64,000 nt of DNA from Qingshengfaniella alkalisoli (GTDB lineage: Bacteria; Pseudomonadota; Alphaproteobacteria; Rhodobacterales; Rhodobacteraceae): positions 1,096,501 to 1,160,500 of the forward strand of contig NZ_CP042261.1 in the NCBI RefSeq assembly GCF_007855645.1, in the 5' to 3' direction. The notes under the pieces are model-generated. The model was not told where the DNA came from, ran no database searches, and saw nothing but the letters and a program-made list of their open reading frames with translations. Shown piece after piece: positions 12,691 through 21,794 of the stretch; within the stretch, counting starts at the first letter, position 1, and each line of letters begins with the position of its first letter. A program made the position numbers and the translations under genes.

Positions 12691-15120
12691 TCAGGTCGCG
12701 TCGCCATCCCCGTCACCATCCACCATATCACCCTCGGTCACGAAGGGAGCTTGCGGGGACTTGGACGGTGTTTTAGCCTGCTTGCGCTCGGCAGATGCAC
12801 CATGCAGCGTCTCCGGATTGCGAATCCAGATGTCCCGCTGCGCAAAGGGAATTTCGATTCCCTCTTCTACAAATCTGCGCGCGATTTCATGGTTCATTTC
12901 GGATTTCACATTCATAACGAAGTTCACGTCGCGTATGATCGCCCGTATCTCGAAATCCATAGAATCCTCTCCGAACCCTATGAACAGCGCGGCCGGTGGA
13001 GGCGACAGGATGACCATGGGATGTGCTTCAGCAATCTCCATCAGGATACGCTCAACTGTCTTTGTATCCGTACCATAAGCCACACCCACAGGGACGATCA
13101 CACGCCCGACAAGATTGCCGCGCGTCCAGTTCGTCACCTGCCCCGAGATCAGATCGGAATTCGGCACGATCACATCCGTGCGGTCGAAGGTTTCAATCCG
13201 CGTTGCGCGCACCGCGATGCGGCGGACATAGCCCATCTGGCCGTTCACCTCGATCCAGTCGCCTTCGGATACCGGCCGCTCGATCAGCAGGATGATCCCC
13301 GAGACGAAGTTCGAGACGATGGTCTGAAGACCGAAACCGATCCCGACCGACAACGCGCCCGCGACGATGGCGAGAGAAGACAGGTTCAGCCCCGCGCTCG
13401 TGATCGCCGCGATCCCCGCAAGGAATATCCCGACATAGCCAACGCCGGACACCAACGCAGTCCGAGCACCCTGGTCCAGATCGGTTTTGGGCAGAATCGT
13501 CCTGCCCAGCCCATTCTGAACAAGCCGCGTGATCCCGTATCCGAGCGCGAACACGACGATCAGGGTCAACAGCACTTCAGGCGAAAGGCGTGTGTCACCG
13601 AGCACGATGCCTTCCCTGACCCGCGCCCATACCTCGGTCAGATCAGTCCAACGAGCACCCCATATCAGCGCCAGGACCGGCAACGCCACCAGCCCCAATA
13701 GCCCGCCAACAAGTAACGGGACCAGCCCGTCCGCGATGTCGTCCTTGCCCGTGGTCGCAATACTGTACAACCGTGCGAACGTACGTTGCAGCAGAAAGAT
13801 AAAACCGAACAGCGCAATCGACAGTATCGCAGAAATGACCGCTGCCTCGGCAATGTTGAGATAGCCAAAACACCCGGCAGAGACGCCCAGCACCGCGACG
13901 ACCCTGGCCACACGGCCGATCAGGACAATGGCGCCTTCCTCGAAATGGGCGGCCCCCTCCTCTTCCGTGTCCCTCTCATCATCGCGGAAGCGCGACCGCG
14001 ACAGAACTTGGCCGAGACGAAACAACGGGATGGCCATTGCCACGATTACGATGAAGCCGGTGTAATCCACCGCCAAAGGGTTCAACTCCAGCCCATCGCC
14101 AAGGACGACAATGAAGGAATACAGCCCCAGCAAGGGCACGATACTGCGCGTGATCCAACGGGCAGCCGCGCGCTGCTGATTGTCCAGAACGCTACGCCCG
14201 ATCTGACGGTCTTCAGCCGGGAAAAGACGCAGGTTCAGCCAAAAGCCAACGATCAGGACAAGACCGGCTGCGGGGATGGAACGCAGGACAGACAGCCCGA
14301 TCGGTCCAAACAGGCCGGAGATACTAAGCGCCGTCGTGAACAGTACTAACCCCGCCCACGGCAAAGCCAGTTGCAACAGGACCACCAGACCGATCGCGGC
14401 CATACGGAATGAGGGATTGCCGAGCCGCGCGACCCGCCCTTCCCAATAGCTTGCCCAACGCCGACTACGCACGAAAATGTAAAAACTCACCGCAGCCAGG
14501 ATCAGCGGCCCAACAAGATTTGTCACGATCTGATTGAGCGTCCGCTCGCCATGAAGACGTTCATTGATCTCGGATGGGATCTGCTTTGCCAAGCCACGTA
14601 ACACCTCGATCACCGGCGCCCAGTTAAGTGGGTTCAGCGGCGTATCCACGCGCGACAGCAGATCCGCAGTTTCACGCGCCCTAAGCGATTTGTCGATCTC
14701 TCTGACGAAACCATCGGCGCTGGAAAATGCCTCGGTCGCACGCAGACTCGGTGCGCGGACGTCAGCCAGCTGCTCTTCCAGTTCCGAGCGCCTGTTCGCG
14801 ATGTCTTCGGGCTCGCTTTCGCCCTCGGCAGGCGCGGATCCCAACGCATCTATCTGACGTTGAAGGGTCTCGATCTGCCCCGAATTTATACTTTCAGCCT
14901 CAAGGAAACGTGCCCGCCATGTCACGATGTCCGCGCGCAGTTCCTCAAGTTGCTGTTCAGTTGTTGACTCGGCCGCAAGAACACGCTGCGCCTGTTCCAG
15001 TTTTGCCTGCCATGCATCGTAGTCCGGCGTTTGCGCAGCTTCCTGTGCCCACGCCCCTGCAACCATCAAGACGCTCAGCACAAAACCGAGAAGTAGCCGG
15101 GCCGGATAGGCTAGGCGCAT
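12691..15120 (-). CDS. Large mechanosensitive ion channel, MscS family (DUF3772 type)
   Basis: An 809-aa inner-membrane channel expected to release solutes on hypo-osmotic shock. A signal peptide (MRLAYPARLLLGFVLSVLMV, then AGAWAQ) is followed by a periplasmic coiled-coil domain (about 25-190), many transmembrane helices, and the MscS pore and beta domain. The latter shows SVGIGFGLQTIVSNFVSG, then IERPVSEGDWIEVNG. The C-terminal about 40 residues are charged and end with an Asp/Gly repeat. I start at 15120, 4 nt after cysK; longer frames run into cysK. Confidence 0.9.
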   Translation of the reverse strand: MRLAYPARLLLGFVLSVLMVAGAWAQEAAQTPDYDAWQAKLEQAQRVLAAESTTEQQLEELRADIVTWRARFLEAESINSGQIETLQRQIDALGSAPAEGESEPEDIANRRSELEEQLADVRAPSLRATEAFSSADGFVREIDKSLRARETADLLSRVDTPLNPLNWAPVIEVLRGLAKQIPSEINERLHGERTLNQIVTNLVGPLILAAVSFYIFVRSRRWASYWEGRVARLGNPSFRMAAIGLVVLLQLALPWAGLVLFTTALSISGLFGPIGLSVLRSIPAAGLVLIVGFWLNLRLFPAEDRQIGRSVLDNQQRAAARWITRSIVPLLGLYSFIVVLGDGLELNPLAVDYTGFIVIVAMAIPLFRLGQVLSRSRFRDDERDTEEEGAAHFEEGAIVLIGRVARVVAVLGVSAGCFGYLNIAEAAVISAILSIALFGFIFLLQRTFARLYSIATTGKDDIADGLVPLLVGGLLGLVALPVLALIWGARWTDLTEVWARVREGIVLGDTRLSPEVLLTLIVVFALGYGITRLVQNGLGRTILPKTDLDQGARTALVSGVGYVGIFLAGIAAITSAGLNLSSLAIVAGALSVGIGFGLQTIVSNFVSGIILLIERPVSEGDWIEVNGQMGYVRRIAVRATRIETFDRTDVIVPNSDLISGQVTNWTRGNLVGRVIVPVGVAYGTDTKTVERILMEIAEAHPMVILSPPPAALFIGFGEDSMDFEIRAIIRDVNFVMNVKSEMNHEIARRFVEEGIEIPFAQRDIWIRNPETLHGASAERKQAKTPSKSPQAPFVTEGDMVDGDGDGDAT

Positions 15121-15124
15121 GGGA

Positions 15125-16156
15125 TCAATCCTCGAAAACCTCGGGAAGGGATTTGGCCGGACGGTCAAGCCATTCCGGCACGGGCAGTTTCTTTTCGTGT
15201 AGGAATGTCGGATTGAAAAGCTTCGATTGATAGCGATTGCCGTAGTCACACAGCACCGTCACGATCCGGTGCCCCGGTCCCATTTCCTTCGCCATACGGA
15301 TAGCCCCCGCGACGTTGATGCCCGACGACCCCCCAAGGCACAGCCCTTCATCCCGAAGTAGATCGAAGATGATCGGCAACGCCTCGGCGTCGGGGATGCG
15401 GAAGGACATATCCGGCGTGAAGCCTTCCAAGTTTGCCGTGATCCGCCCCTGCCCGATACCTTCGGTAATCGAGTCGCCTTCGGATTTCAGTTCGCCTTCG
15501 GTATAAAAACTGTACAGCGCGGCACCTTCGGGGTCGGCCAGACCGATCTTCACCCCCTTAGGTTGCAGTGCTGTTGCAACGCCCGCCAACGTCCCGCCCG
15601 ATCCAACCGCGCAGATGAAACCATCCACTTTGCCATCGGTCTGCTCCCAGATCTCCGGTCCTGTGGTTTCTATATGCGCGCGCCGATTGGCGACGTTGTC
15701 GAACTGATTGGCCCAGATCGCGCCGTTCGGCTCCGTCTTTGCCAACTCCGCGGCCAGTCGTTGCGAATAGCGGATGTAGTTGTTCGGATTGCGGTAAGGC
15801 GCGGCGGGCACCTGAACCAACTCGGCACCTGCAAGCCGGATCATATCCTTCTTTTCCTGGCTCTGCGTCTCGGGGATCACGATGACCGTCTTGAAGCCCA
15901 TTGATGCGCCAACCAGCGCAAGGCCGATGCCCGTGTTGCCCGCTGTGCCTTCCACGATAGTGCCGCCGGGGCGCAATTCGCCGCGCTCTACCGCGTCACG
16001 AATGATATATAGCGCCGCGCGATCTTTAACCGACTGACCGGGGTTGAGAAATTCCGCTTTACCCAGGATTTCGCAGCCTGTCGCCTCGCTCGCCGCGTTC
16101 AGGCGGATCAGAGGTGTGTTTCCGATAGCATCGGCGAGGTTCTTCTGGATGTGCAT
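15125..16156 (-). CDS. cysK: Cysteine synthase A
   Basis: A 343-aa PLP enzyme making cysteine from O-acetylserine and sulfide. The PLP lysine is in PGQSVKDRAALYI, the phosphate-binding loop is GTAGNTGIG, and AVGSGGTLAGV and the SSGINVAGA cofactor segment are present. The C-terminal tail (about 300-343) is longer than in E. coli CysK and is rich in Pro and Glu. It heads an apparent operon with the MscS gene (4-nt gap). A 14-bp palindrome lies about 70 nt upstream, at the end of cfa. Confidence 0.92.
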   Translation of the reverse strand: MHIQKNLADAIGNTPLIRLNAASEATGCEILGKAEFLNPGQSVKDRAALYIIRDAVERGELRPGGTIVEGTAGNTGIGLALVGASMGFKTVIVIPETQSQEKKDMIRLAGAELVQVPAAPYRNPNNYIRYSQRLAAELAKTEPNGAIWANQFDNVANRRAHIETTGPEIWEQTDGKVDGFICAVGSGGTLAGVATALQPKGVKIGLADPEGAALYSFYTEGELKSEGDSITEGIGQGRITANLEGFTPDMSFRIPDAEALPIIFDLLRDEGLCLGGSSGINVAGAIRMAKEMGPGHRIVTVLCDYGNRYQSKLFNPTFLHEKKLPVPEWLDRPAKSLPEVFED

Positions 16157-16226
16157 GCTGCCCCCTGAAATATCGTCCCGTCTTCATTAAGACAGGCAGC
16201 GGCAGATGTTCAACCTGCTCCGCTGA

Positions 16227-16240
16227 TCAGGTTAACCTGA
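16227..16240. repeat. Perfect 14-bp palindrome at the cfa-cysK junction
   Basis: TCAGGTTAACCTGA is a perfect palindrome covering the cfa stop codon. A further AACCTG at 16211-16216 can pair with the CAGGTT copy, so the region can form alternative hairpins. No T-run follows on the minus strand. It could be a processing or termination hairpin for cfa or an operator for cysK, which starts 70 nt downstream. Confidence 0.4.
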
Positions 16241-17461
16241 AGGTGAACGAAGATCATCCGCCGTGACCGTAATCTGCGTGACGTCGCACGCCCCGGCATG
16301 AAAGCCGGCCGCGCAGGAGGTCAGGTAGTAGTTCCACATACGGCGGAACCGATCATCAAACCCCATCTGCCGGATACGGTCCCATTCCTCGTTAAAGCGC
16401 ACATGCCAGCGACGAAGTGTCTGACTGTAGGATTCGCCAAACTCAAAGCTGCCCACGACCTTCAAACCGGCTTTCGCCGCTTCATCCCGCAATACCGACG
16501 GGCTGGGAAGCATGCCACCAGGAAAGATATATTTTTGAATAAAATCAACGTTTTTGCTGTATATGTGAAAGCGACGATCCTCGATCAGTATGATTTGCAG
16601 CGCAGCTGCCGCGCCTTCTTTAAGACACTCTCGTAAGACATTGAAATAAGAAGGCCAGTAACGCATCCCGACGGCTTCAAACATCTCGATCGAAGCAATT
16701 CCATCATATCGGCCCTTTTCGTCGCGGTAGTCCTGCAGTTTCAGTTCCACCTGATCGGACAGCCCGGCTTTTTCAATGCGCGCCCGCGCGAAATCAAGTT
16801 GCTCTTGGCTGATGGTCAGCCCCGTGACTTTCAAACCGCGTTCGGCCGCCGCATACTCCGCAAACCCGCCCCACCCGCAGCCGATTTCAAGAATATGATC
16901 GCCGGGTTGCACGTCCATCCGATCAATCAACGACGCGTATTTGGCGCGCTGCGCGGCTTCCATACTTTCCTGACCTGTTTCGAACAGAGCCGAAGAGTAT
17001 GTCATCGTATCGTCAAGCCATGTCGCGTAGAAATCATTGCCCAGATCGTAATGATAGGAGATGTTCTTGCGCGCCTGTGCCTTCGTGTTCGCCTTTAACC
17101 AGAACCGGAATCGTTCAAATGCACGTACCACGCGAACAGCCGTGAACCCGTCCAGCATCATGTCGAAATCGGTATGTACAAGGTCCATGAAGGCTTGCAG
17201 ATCAGGTGTACTCCACCACCCGTCAAGATAAGCCTCGGAAAATCCCAGATACCCGTCACGCAGCAGACGGGCGAACAAGTCGTGATTGTGGACGTCGACA
17301 TGCGCCACTGGCCCCGGCTGACCGGAGTCGATCCTGAAGCCTCGCCCGTCGGGCAGTACGACATCCAGCCTGCCATGCGCGATACCCGACGCTTTGTGAA
17401 ACGCCTCGGCAAAATATCGTGGGAGGCCCGATTGCGCATCGGTGGTGGTCAGAAATTGCAT
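16232..17461 (-). CDS. Cyclopropane-fatty-acyl-phospholipid synthase family protein
   Basis: A 409-aa SAM-dependent enzyme that methylenates unsaturated acyl chains in membrane phospholipids. An N-terminal lipid-binding domain is followed by the Rossmann SAM motif LEIGCGWGGFAEYAA (near residue 190), SYHYDLGNDFY and MTYSSALF, all typical of Cfa. The ATG at 17461 (MQFLTTTDAQ) is chosen over an upstream in-frame start because the latter overlaps the photolyase gene. It is the last gene of a DinB-photolyase-Cfa unit. In Rhodobacter sphaeroides phrA and cfaA belong to the singlet-oxygen RpoE regulon, which fits this grouping. Confidence 0.9.
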   Translation of the reverse strand: MQFLTTTDAQSGLPRYFAEAFHKASGIAHGRLDVVLPDGRGFRIDSGQPGPVAHVDVHNHDLFARLLRDGYLGFSEAYLDGWWSTPDLQAFMDLVHTDFDMMLDGFTAVRVVRAFERFRFWLKANTKAQARKNISYHYDLGNDFYATWLDDTMTYSSALFETGQESMEAAQRAKYASLIDRMDVQPGDHILEIGCGWGGFAEYAAAERGLKVTGLTISQEQLDFARARIEKAGLSDQVELKLQDYRDEKGRYDGIASIEMFEAVGMRYWPSYFNVLRECLKEGAAAALQIILIEDRRFHIYSKNVDFIQKYIFPGGMLPSPSVLRDEAAKAGLKVVGSFEFGESYSQTLRRWHVRFNEEWDRIRQMGFDDRFRRMWNYYLTSCAAGFHAGACDVTQITVTADDLRSPSG

Positions 17462-17522
17462 ATCTTCTCCGGCTTTGTAACAAAATCCTACTCGACCAGC
17501 AGCTTGCGGCAAGACCTTTTCT

Positions 17523-18944
17523 CTAACCGTTCCTGAAGCGCTCATAACGGTCCAGGGCATCGGTGCGGCTTTTCTTCAGATCGACCAACGGATCGGGCGG
17601 GTCATCGTCAACAGACAGGTTCCAGCTGCGGGGGATCGCATCGTAAAACGCCAGCGCATCATCAGACGGGTCGCTATGGTTCTTGGCCAGCCATCTGGCT
17701 CGATACTTACCGTCGGGGTCGAACTTCTCCGCCTGCGTTTGCGGATTGAAGATGCGGAAATAGGGCGCTGCGTCCGGACCGCTTCCCGCAACCCACTGCC
17801 AGCCAAGCGCATTCGACGCAGGGTCCCAATCGATCAGACAATCACCAAACCAATCCATTCCAATCTTCCAGTGAAAGCCCAGATTCTTCGTCAGAAACGA
17901 CGCCACAATCATCCGCGCGCGATTGTGCATCCGCCCTGTCACATAGAGTTCCCGCATCGCCGCATCGACAACATCGACTCCCGTGCGCCCTTGCTTCCAC
18001 GCTTTGACGGCCTGGAGCCGTTGGTCCTCCTGCCACGCGAAATCCGACCATTCCTCGCGCCAGTTATCTGTCAGAAGACGCGGTGTGTGATAGGCTAAAT
18101 GATACGCGAAATCGCGCCACACGAGTTCCTTCAGATACGTTTCCGCGCCCTTGCATCCTTCTTCGACATGCCGCCGCGCTGCATGCCAGAGCCTTGCCGG
18201 GCTGATTTCTCCCAAGGACAGATAATCGCTCATGCCCGATGTCGCGTCCCGGTCGAGCCGATCCCTGTGAATGCCGTATTCATTCAGGCGGTCATCCAGA
18301 AACGTCGCCAGACGCTCATATGCTGCCGCTTCGCCCGCCGCGATATGCTTTTGCACCACGCCAGCACCGCGGTTCATTGCGGCCGCCAGGTTCCACTGCG
18401 ACAGAGTATCGCTGTCGGGCCAGTGTTCAGGCGCCGGCAACCTGTCAGGTGCGGAATCCGGCAAAACGACGTCGCGCGACCGGACGGCTTTCCAAAACGG
18501 TGTATAAACCTTGTAGTGATCTCCCTGCCCCGTTTGGACGGTCCAAGGTTCGAACAACACATGCCCGGCATAGCTGCGCGCTGTAAGGCCGGCAGCTTGC
18601 ACCGCGGCTTTCACGCCTCGGTCCCGCTCGATCGTATCGGGCAGATACAGCCGGGACCAGACAACCATTCCTGCACCCGATTTCTTCGCAAGGTCCAGAA
18701 GCACCGATTCGGCATCCCCATGTCGCAAGATCAGTTTCGATCCACGAGCCCTTAGCGAACGGCTCAGCGCCTTTAGTCCTTCCTCCAGCCGTATCTTGGC
18801 CGCTGCACCGATATTGTCCACCAAGGCGTCGCGGATAAACAAAGGGATAATGGCCCGCCTGGAAGCGATAGCTGCATTTAGTGCCGCATTATCGTCGAGG
18901 CGCAGATCGCGTCTGATCCACCAGATAACCGGGGCACTGGTCAT
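17523..18944 (-). CDS. phrB: Deoxyribodipyrimidine photolyase
   Basis: A 473-aa flavoprotein repairing UV pyrimidine dimers with blue light. The N-terminal antenna domain starts VIWWIRRDLRLDDNAAL. The C-terminal FAD domain contains TGRMHNRARMIVASFLTKN and the DWDPASNALGWQWVAGSG block that contacts FAD and DNA. I start at MTSAPVIWW (18944), which overlaps the DinB stop by 4 nt; longer frames extend into DinB. The class I photolyase signature is complete, so repair rather than signalling is likely. Confidence 0.93.
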   Translation of the reverse strand: MTSAPVIWWIRRDLRLDDNAALNAAIASRRAIIPLFIRDALVDNIGAAAKIRLEEGLKALSRSLRARGSKLILRHGDAESVLLDLAKKSGAGMVVWSRLYLPDTIERDRGVKAAVQAAGLTARSYAGHVLFEPWTVQTGQGDHYKVYTPFWKAVRSRDVVLPDSAPDRLPAPEHWPDSDTLSQWNLAAAMNRGAGVVQKHIAAGEAAAYERLATFLDDRLNEYGIHRDRLDRDATSGMSDYLSLGEISPARLWHAARRHVEEGCKGAETYLKELVWRDFAYHLAYHTPRLLTDNWREEWSDFAWQEDQRLQAVKAWKQGRTGVDVVDAAMRELYVTGRMHNRARMIVASFLTKNLGFHWKIGMDWFGDCLIDWDPASNALGWQWVAGSGPDAAPYFRIFNPQTQAEKFDPDGKYRARWLAKNHSDPSDDALAFYDAIPRSWNLSVDDDPPDPLVDLKKSRTDALDRYERFRNG

Positions 18945-19447
18945 GCCGTCTCCGACATGGCGAACAAATCGGTGTCGTCCGGCACCAGCCCGGCGGCTGT
19001 CAGCATAGCGTGGACCTGTCCACGATGATGTGTCTGATGATTGAAGAAATGTACAACACACACGGCCAGCGGCTTCGTGACATCCCGCTTCAGCGCACCG
19101 GAATACCAGTGCAGGTCACCGCCGAGCGCTGCATCAGTCAGTTTATTGGCCCAGTCCAGGATGATCTGGTTCGTCGATTCACGCATAGCGACATATGCCT
19201 CCCAGCTTCCGGTCATTTCCGGACTGGCGGATATCGGCATGCCAGGCTTTTCAACATTCGAGAAACGGCTCATCCACATCCTGTCGCCCCAGAGAAGATG
19301 GTTAAGCGTGCCCGTGATAGACCCGAAAAATGCACCGCGATCCATATCGCGGTCCTGTTGCTGCAATGCCCCGGCCGACGTGAGCTGCGACCGCGACTGC
19401 CAGTCATTGTAACGCGCCATCATCCGACAGTAGTCCGCTGTAATCAT
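18941..19447 (-). CDS. DinB-family putative metal-binding protein
   Basis: A 168-aa four-helix-bundle protein of the DinB/YfiT superfamily. The metal-ligand histidines are in LNHLLWGDRMW (about residue 49) and the HFFNHQTHHRGQVHAML block (about 135-145). Family members often act as thiol-dependent hydrolases or transferases; the substrate here is unknown. It overlaps the photolyase start by 4 nt and is first in the stress operon, directly behind a candidate promoter at 19475-19504. Confidence 0.85.
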   Translation of the reverse strand: MITADYCRMMARYNDWQSRSQLTSAGALQQQDRDMDRGAFFGSITGTLNHLLWGDRMWMSRFSNVEKPGMPISASPEMTGSWEAYVAMRESTNQIILDWANKLTDAALGGDLHWYSGALKRDVTKPLAVCVVHFFNHQTHHRGQVHAMLTAAGLVPDDTDLFAMSETA

Positions 19448-19474
19448 TTTGACTTGCTCCGTTTGCCCGTCCTT

Positions 19475-19504
19475 TAACTACGTTTAAAATTGCATTCCGG
19501 TTCA
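19475..19504 (-). promoter_or_regulatory. Candidate RpoE (singlet-oxygen) type promoter of the dinB-phr-cfa operon
   Basis: On the minus strand TGAACC, 18 nt, then TAGTTA, ending 27 nt before the DinB ATG. From memory the Rhodobacter RpoE element is close to TGATCC with a TA-containing -10 at similar spacing, so the -35 is one base off while the -10 is weaker. The match is suggestive, and the downstream genes are those known in that regulon. Confidence 0.35.
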
Positions 19505-19559
19505 ATCCGCACAACAAGCCACGATATCCGCTTGAAAGCCGGCGCTGTGCCTCTTATCT

Positions 19560-19895
19560 TCAGGGTGTTCTTCGGAACTATGGTGATAAACGCGCTCGTA
19601 ATAAGCGGATCGGACCCGGGGGCGGTACCCGGCGGCTCCACCAAACATCCCTTGTTGGGGGATCTTGGGGCCGAAACAGGATCGACGAACGTCTAAAGGG
19701 GTTAGCTTTCACTCGGTGAGGTACCACCGTTATCGGTCCGATAAAGCATAATTGCCAACAACAATCGTGCTCCGGTCGCAGTTGCTGCTTAAGCAGTAAC
19801 CAAGATCGAAATTTAAGCCCAGTCCTCTAGCAAGGGCTGGCGGGGTCCGCAGGCACCTGGCAACAGAAGCCTGCACTTTACATGCACATGCTAAC
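19560..19895 (+). ncRNA. ssrA: Two-piece, circularly permuted tmRNA
   Basis: The 3' tRNA half comes first: GGACCCGGGGGCGGTACCC (T-arm) then CGGCTCC and ACCA, ending at 19643. A 23-nt intervening segment is followed by the 5' half starting GGGGCCGAAACAGG at 19667. GGGGCCG pairs with CGGCTCC (one G-U) to rebuild the acceptor stem. The tag frame GCC...GCT TAA at 19754-19792 encodes ANNNRAPVAVAA, with the usual AA end recognised by ClpXP. Outer ends are approximate. It rescues stalled ribosomes; the adaptor gene sspB lies 2 kb downstream. Confidence 0.93.
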
Positions 19896-20451
19896 CGAAG
19901 AGTTGCCAATCGCGATCTAGCCTGCCCGCGTCAGCAATCAGTTCGGGTCGCAGATGTCACATCCTTCCCTATTGCAAGAATGATACAGCCGTGACTGCGA
20001 GCAGCAGGAACTGGACGCTATTGAGAAATTGTTCAGCCCGAAAGTGTGCGAAAGGGGCTTGTTGACCGATCTGTCCGTCAGCCCGATGAGTTCCGCGAAT
20101 TGGTACCTGCCTTGCTGGCCCCAGTATGTGATCCGAGTTCACGATTGGCCCGGTCGTCGAACCAGAAGACTTGCTTGCGGCTTCGATCAAGTTGACAGCC
20201 CATTCCGCAGCGGATCACACGCCGGTATCTGCGACCGGACAGGTCGTGATGCGTGTTATAGAATCGCGCATAGTGGAAGTTCGCAACCAGTTCGACTTCC
20301 TCGGATTTTTCGAGAATCTGGGCCTGTTGCCTTACAACACGATAATGCTGTGCTTGTCGGGCGAGCGGCGGGTGCAGTCCAGTTCGAAGTTTTGGTAACA
20401 GTGGCCACGGGTCGCTTGCGCTCCAACAGATTGGCTGGTTCAACTGCGTGA
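19896..20451. other. Gap between tmRNA and chrA, no convincing gene
   Basis: About 550 bp. Open frames exist on both strands (for instance 20171-20398 plus and 20078-20467 minus), but none has a ribosome-binding site, a recognisable motif or protein-like composition, and they overlap one another. It contains the tmRNA trailer and the chrA promoter region. It could be decayed coding DNA, but no parent gene was recognised. Confidence 0.5.
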
Positions 20452-21720
20452 ATGAGCAGCACCGCACCCCCGTTGTCCGACCTGTTCCGCAGCTTTCTGC
20501 GCATTGGCCTCCTGTCCTTCGGCGGTCCTGCCGCGCAGATTTCGGTCATGCACCGCGAATTGGTCGAAGATCGCGGCTGGCTCAACGAACAGCAATTCCT
20601 GCGTGCGTTAAGTCTTTGCATGTTGCTGCCGGGACCGGAAGCCATGCAACTGTCCACCTATTGCGGCTGGAGGTTGCGCGGCGTGCCCGGTGGGCTGATC
20701 GCCGGGTTACTGTTCGTTCTGCCGGGCGCTGCGGTAATTGCGGTGCTGGCCGTTCTTTATGCGGAATTGGGTAGCGTCCCGTTGGTCCAGTCCCTGTTTG
20801 TCGGCGTCAAGGCGGCGGTCATTGTCATCGTATTGCAGGCTTTGGCAAAGCTCAGCCGCAAAACGCTGCAATCATCGGACAGATGGATCATCGCTGTCCT
20901 TGCCCTTGTCGGGATCGCTGTGCTCGACCTGCCCTTCCCGTTGATCATTCTGGGGGCAGCTCTTTATGGCGCGTTCCTTGGCAGGCGTCAGGGGGCGGAC
21001 CCATCCGACGCACAGAATGCCAGGCTGCCCATGCGCAGCATACTGATCTGGCTCTTGATCTGGTGGGGGCCTGTGGCAGGTCTGGCACTTCTAGACGCGC
21101 ATTTCCTCACAAATGTTGCCTTGTTCTTTTCCAAGCTGGCCATCGTGACCTTCGGCGGGGCCTATGCGGTTCTGGCGTACATGGCGCAAGAGGTCGTCTC
21201 GGACTACGGTTGGATTTCTGCCCCACAGATGCTCGACGCGTTGGGGCTGGCGGAAACCACACCGGGGCCGTTGATTCTGGTCACGCAATTCGTAGCAATG
21301 CTCGCGGGTCATATCCAAGGAGGCGTAACACTGGCGCTGGCGGCAGGTGTGGTCGCACTATGGGTAACCTTCGTGCCCTGCTTTCTGTGGATCTTTACCT
21401 TCGCACCATATGTCGATTGGCTTGGACAGCAGCCGCGGCTGGCGGCAGCGCTGTCTGCGATTACCGCTGCCGTCGTGGGTGTAATTGCCAACCTGTCGAT
21501 CTGGTTTGCAGCGCATGTGTATTTCTCCGATATTCACGAAATATCGTTCATGGGAGCGTCCTACGCCCTGCCTGATCCAACCAGTTTCGCCCCCCTACCC
21601 GCAGGATTGTCCGTGATCGCCGCATTGCTGCTGTGGCGCTTCAAACTTTCGCTACCGTTGACATTGATGATCGCCGCCGGATTGGGCGCGGGCTGGGGAA
21701 TGTTGTCGGGCTCGGTGTGA
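20452..21720 (+). CDS. chrA: Chromate efflux transporter ChrA, two-domain type
   Basis: A 422-aa inner-membrane protein of the CHR family that exports chromate. It contains two homologous halves: LLSFGGPAAQISVMHREL with LCMLLPGPEAMQLSTYCGW in the first, and VTFGGAYAVLAYMAQE with AETTPGPLILVTQFVAML in the second. About ten to twelve hydrophobic helices are visible. It starts at the ATG following GCGTGA. No chrB regulator is adjacent, so the physiological substrate is inferred from the family. Confidence 0.92.
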   Translation: MSSTAPPLSDLFRSFLRIGLLSFGGPAAQISVMHRELVEDRGWLNEQQFLRALSLCMLLPGPEAMQLSTYCGWRLRGVPGGLIAGLLFVLPGAAVIAVLAVLYAELGSVPLVQSLFVGVKAAVIVIVLQALAKLSRKTLQSSDRWIIAVLALVGIAVLDLPFPLIILGAALYGAFLGRRQGADPSDAQNARLPMRSILIWLLIWWGPVAGLALLDAHFLTNVALFFSKLAIVTFGGAYAVLAYMAQEVVSDYGWISAPQMLDALGLAETTPGPLILVTQFVAMLAGHIQGGVTLALAAGVVALWVTFVPCFLWIFTFAPYVDWLGQQPRLAAALSAITAAVVGVIANLSIWFAAHVYFSDIHEISFMGASYALPDPTSFAPLPAGLSVIAALLLWRFKLSLPLTLMIAAGLGAGWGMLSGSV

Positions 21721-21794
21721 AATCTGCATTCGCCCCTTTCCATTGCCCTCGAATTTCCGCTAGACCGGAACAGAGCCAAGAAGGACGATACCCC

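Noticed and set aside
19667-19895. One-piece tmRNA starting at GGGGCCG
   Set aside because: The 3' acceptor half with CCA lies upstream (ending 19643) and pairs with the 5' half, so the gene is permuted.
20029-20467. Overlapping ORFs on both strands between tmRNA and chrA
   Set aside because: No recognisable domain, no ribosome-binding site, and mutually overlapping; not enough to call a gene or a relic.
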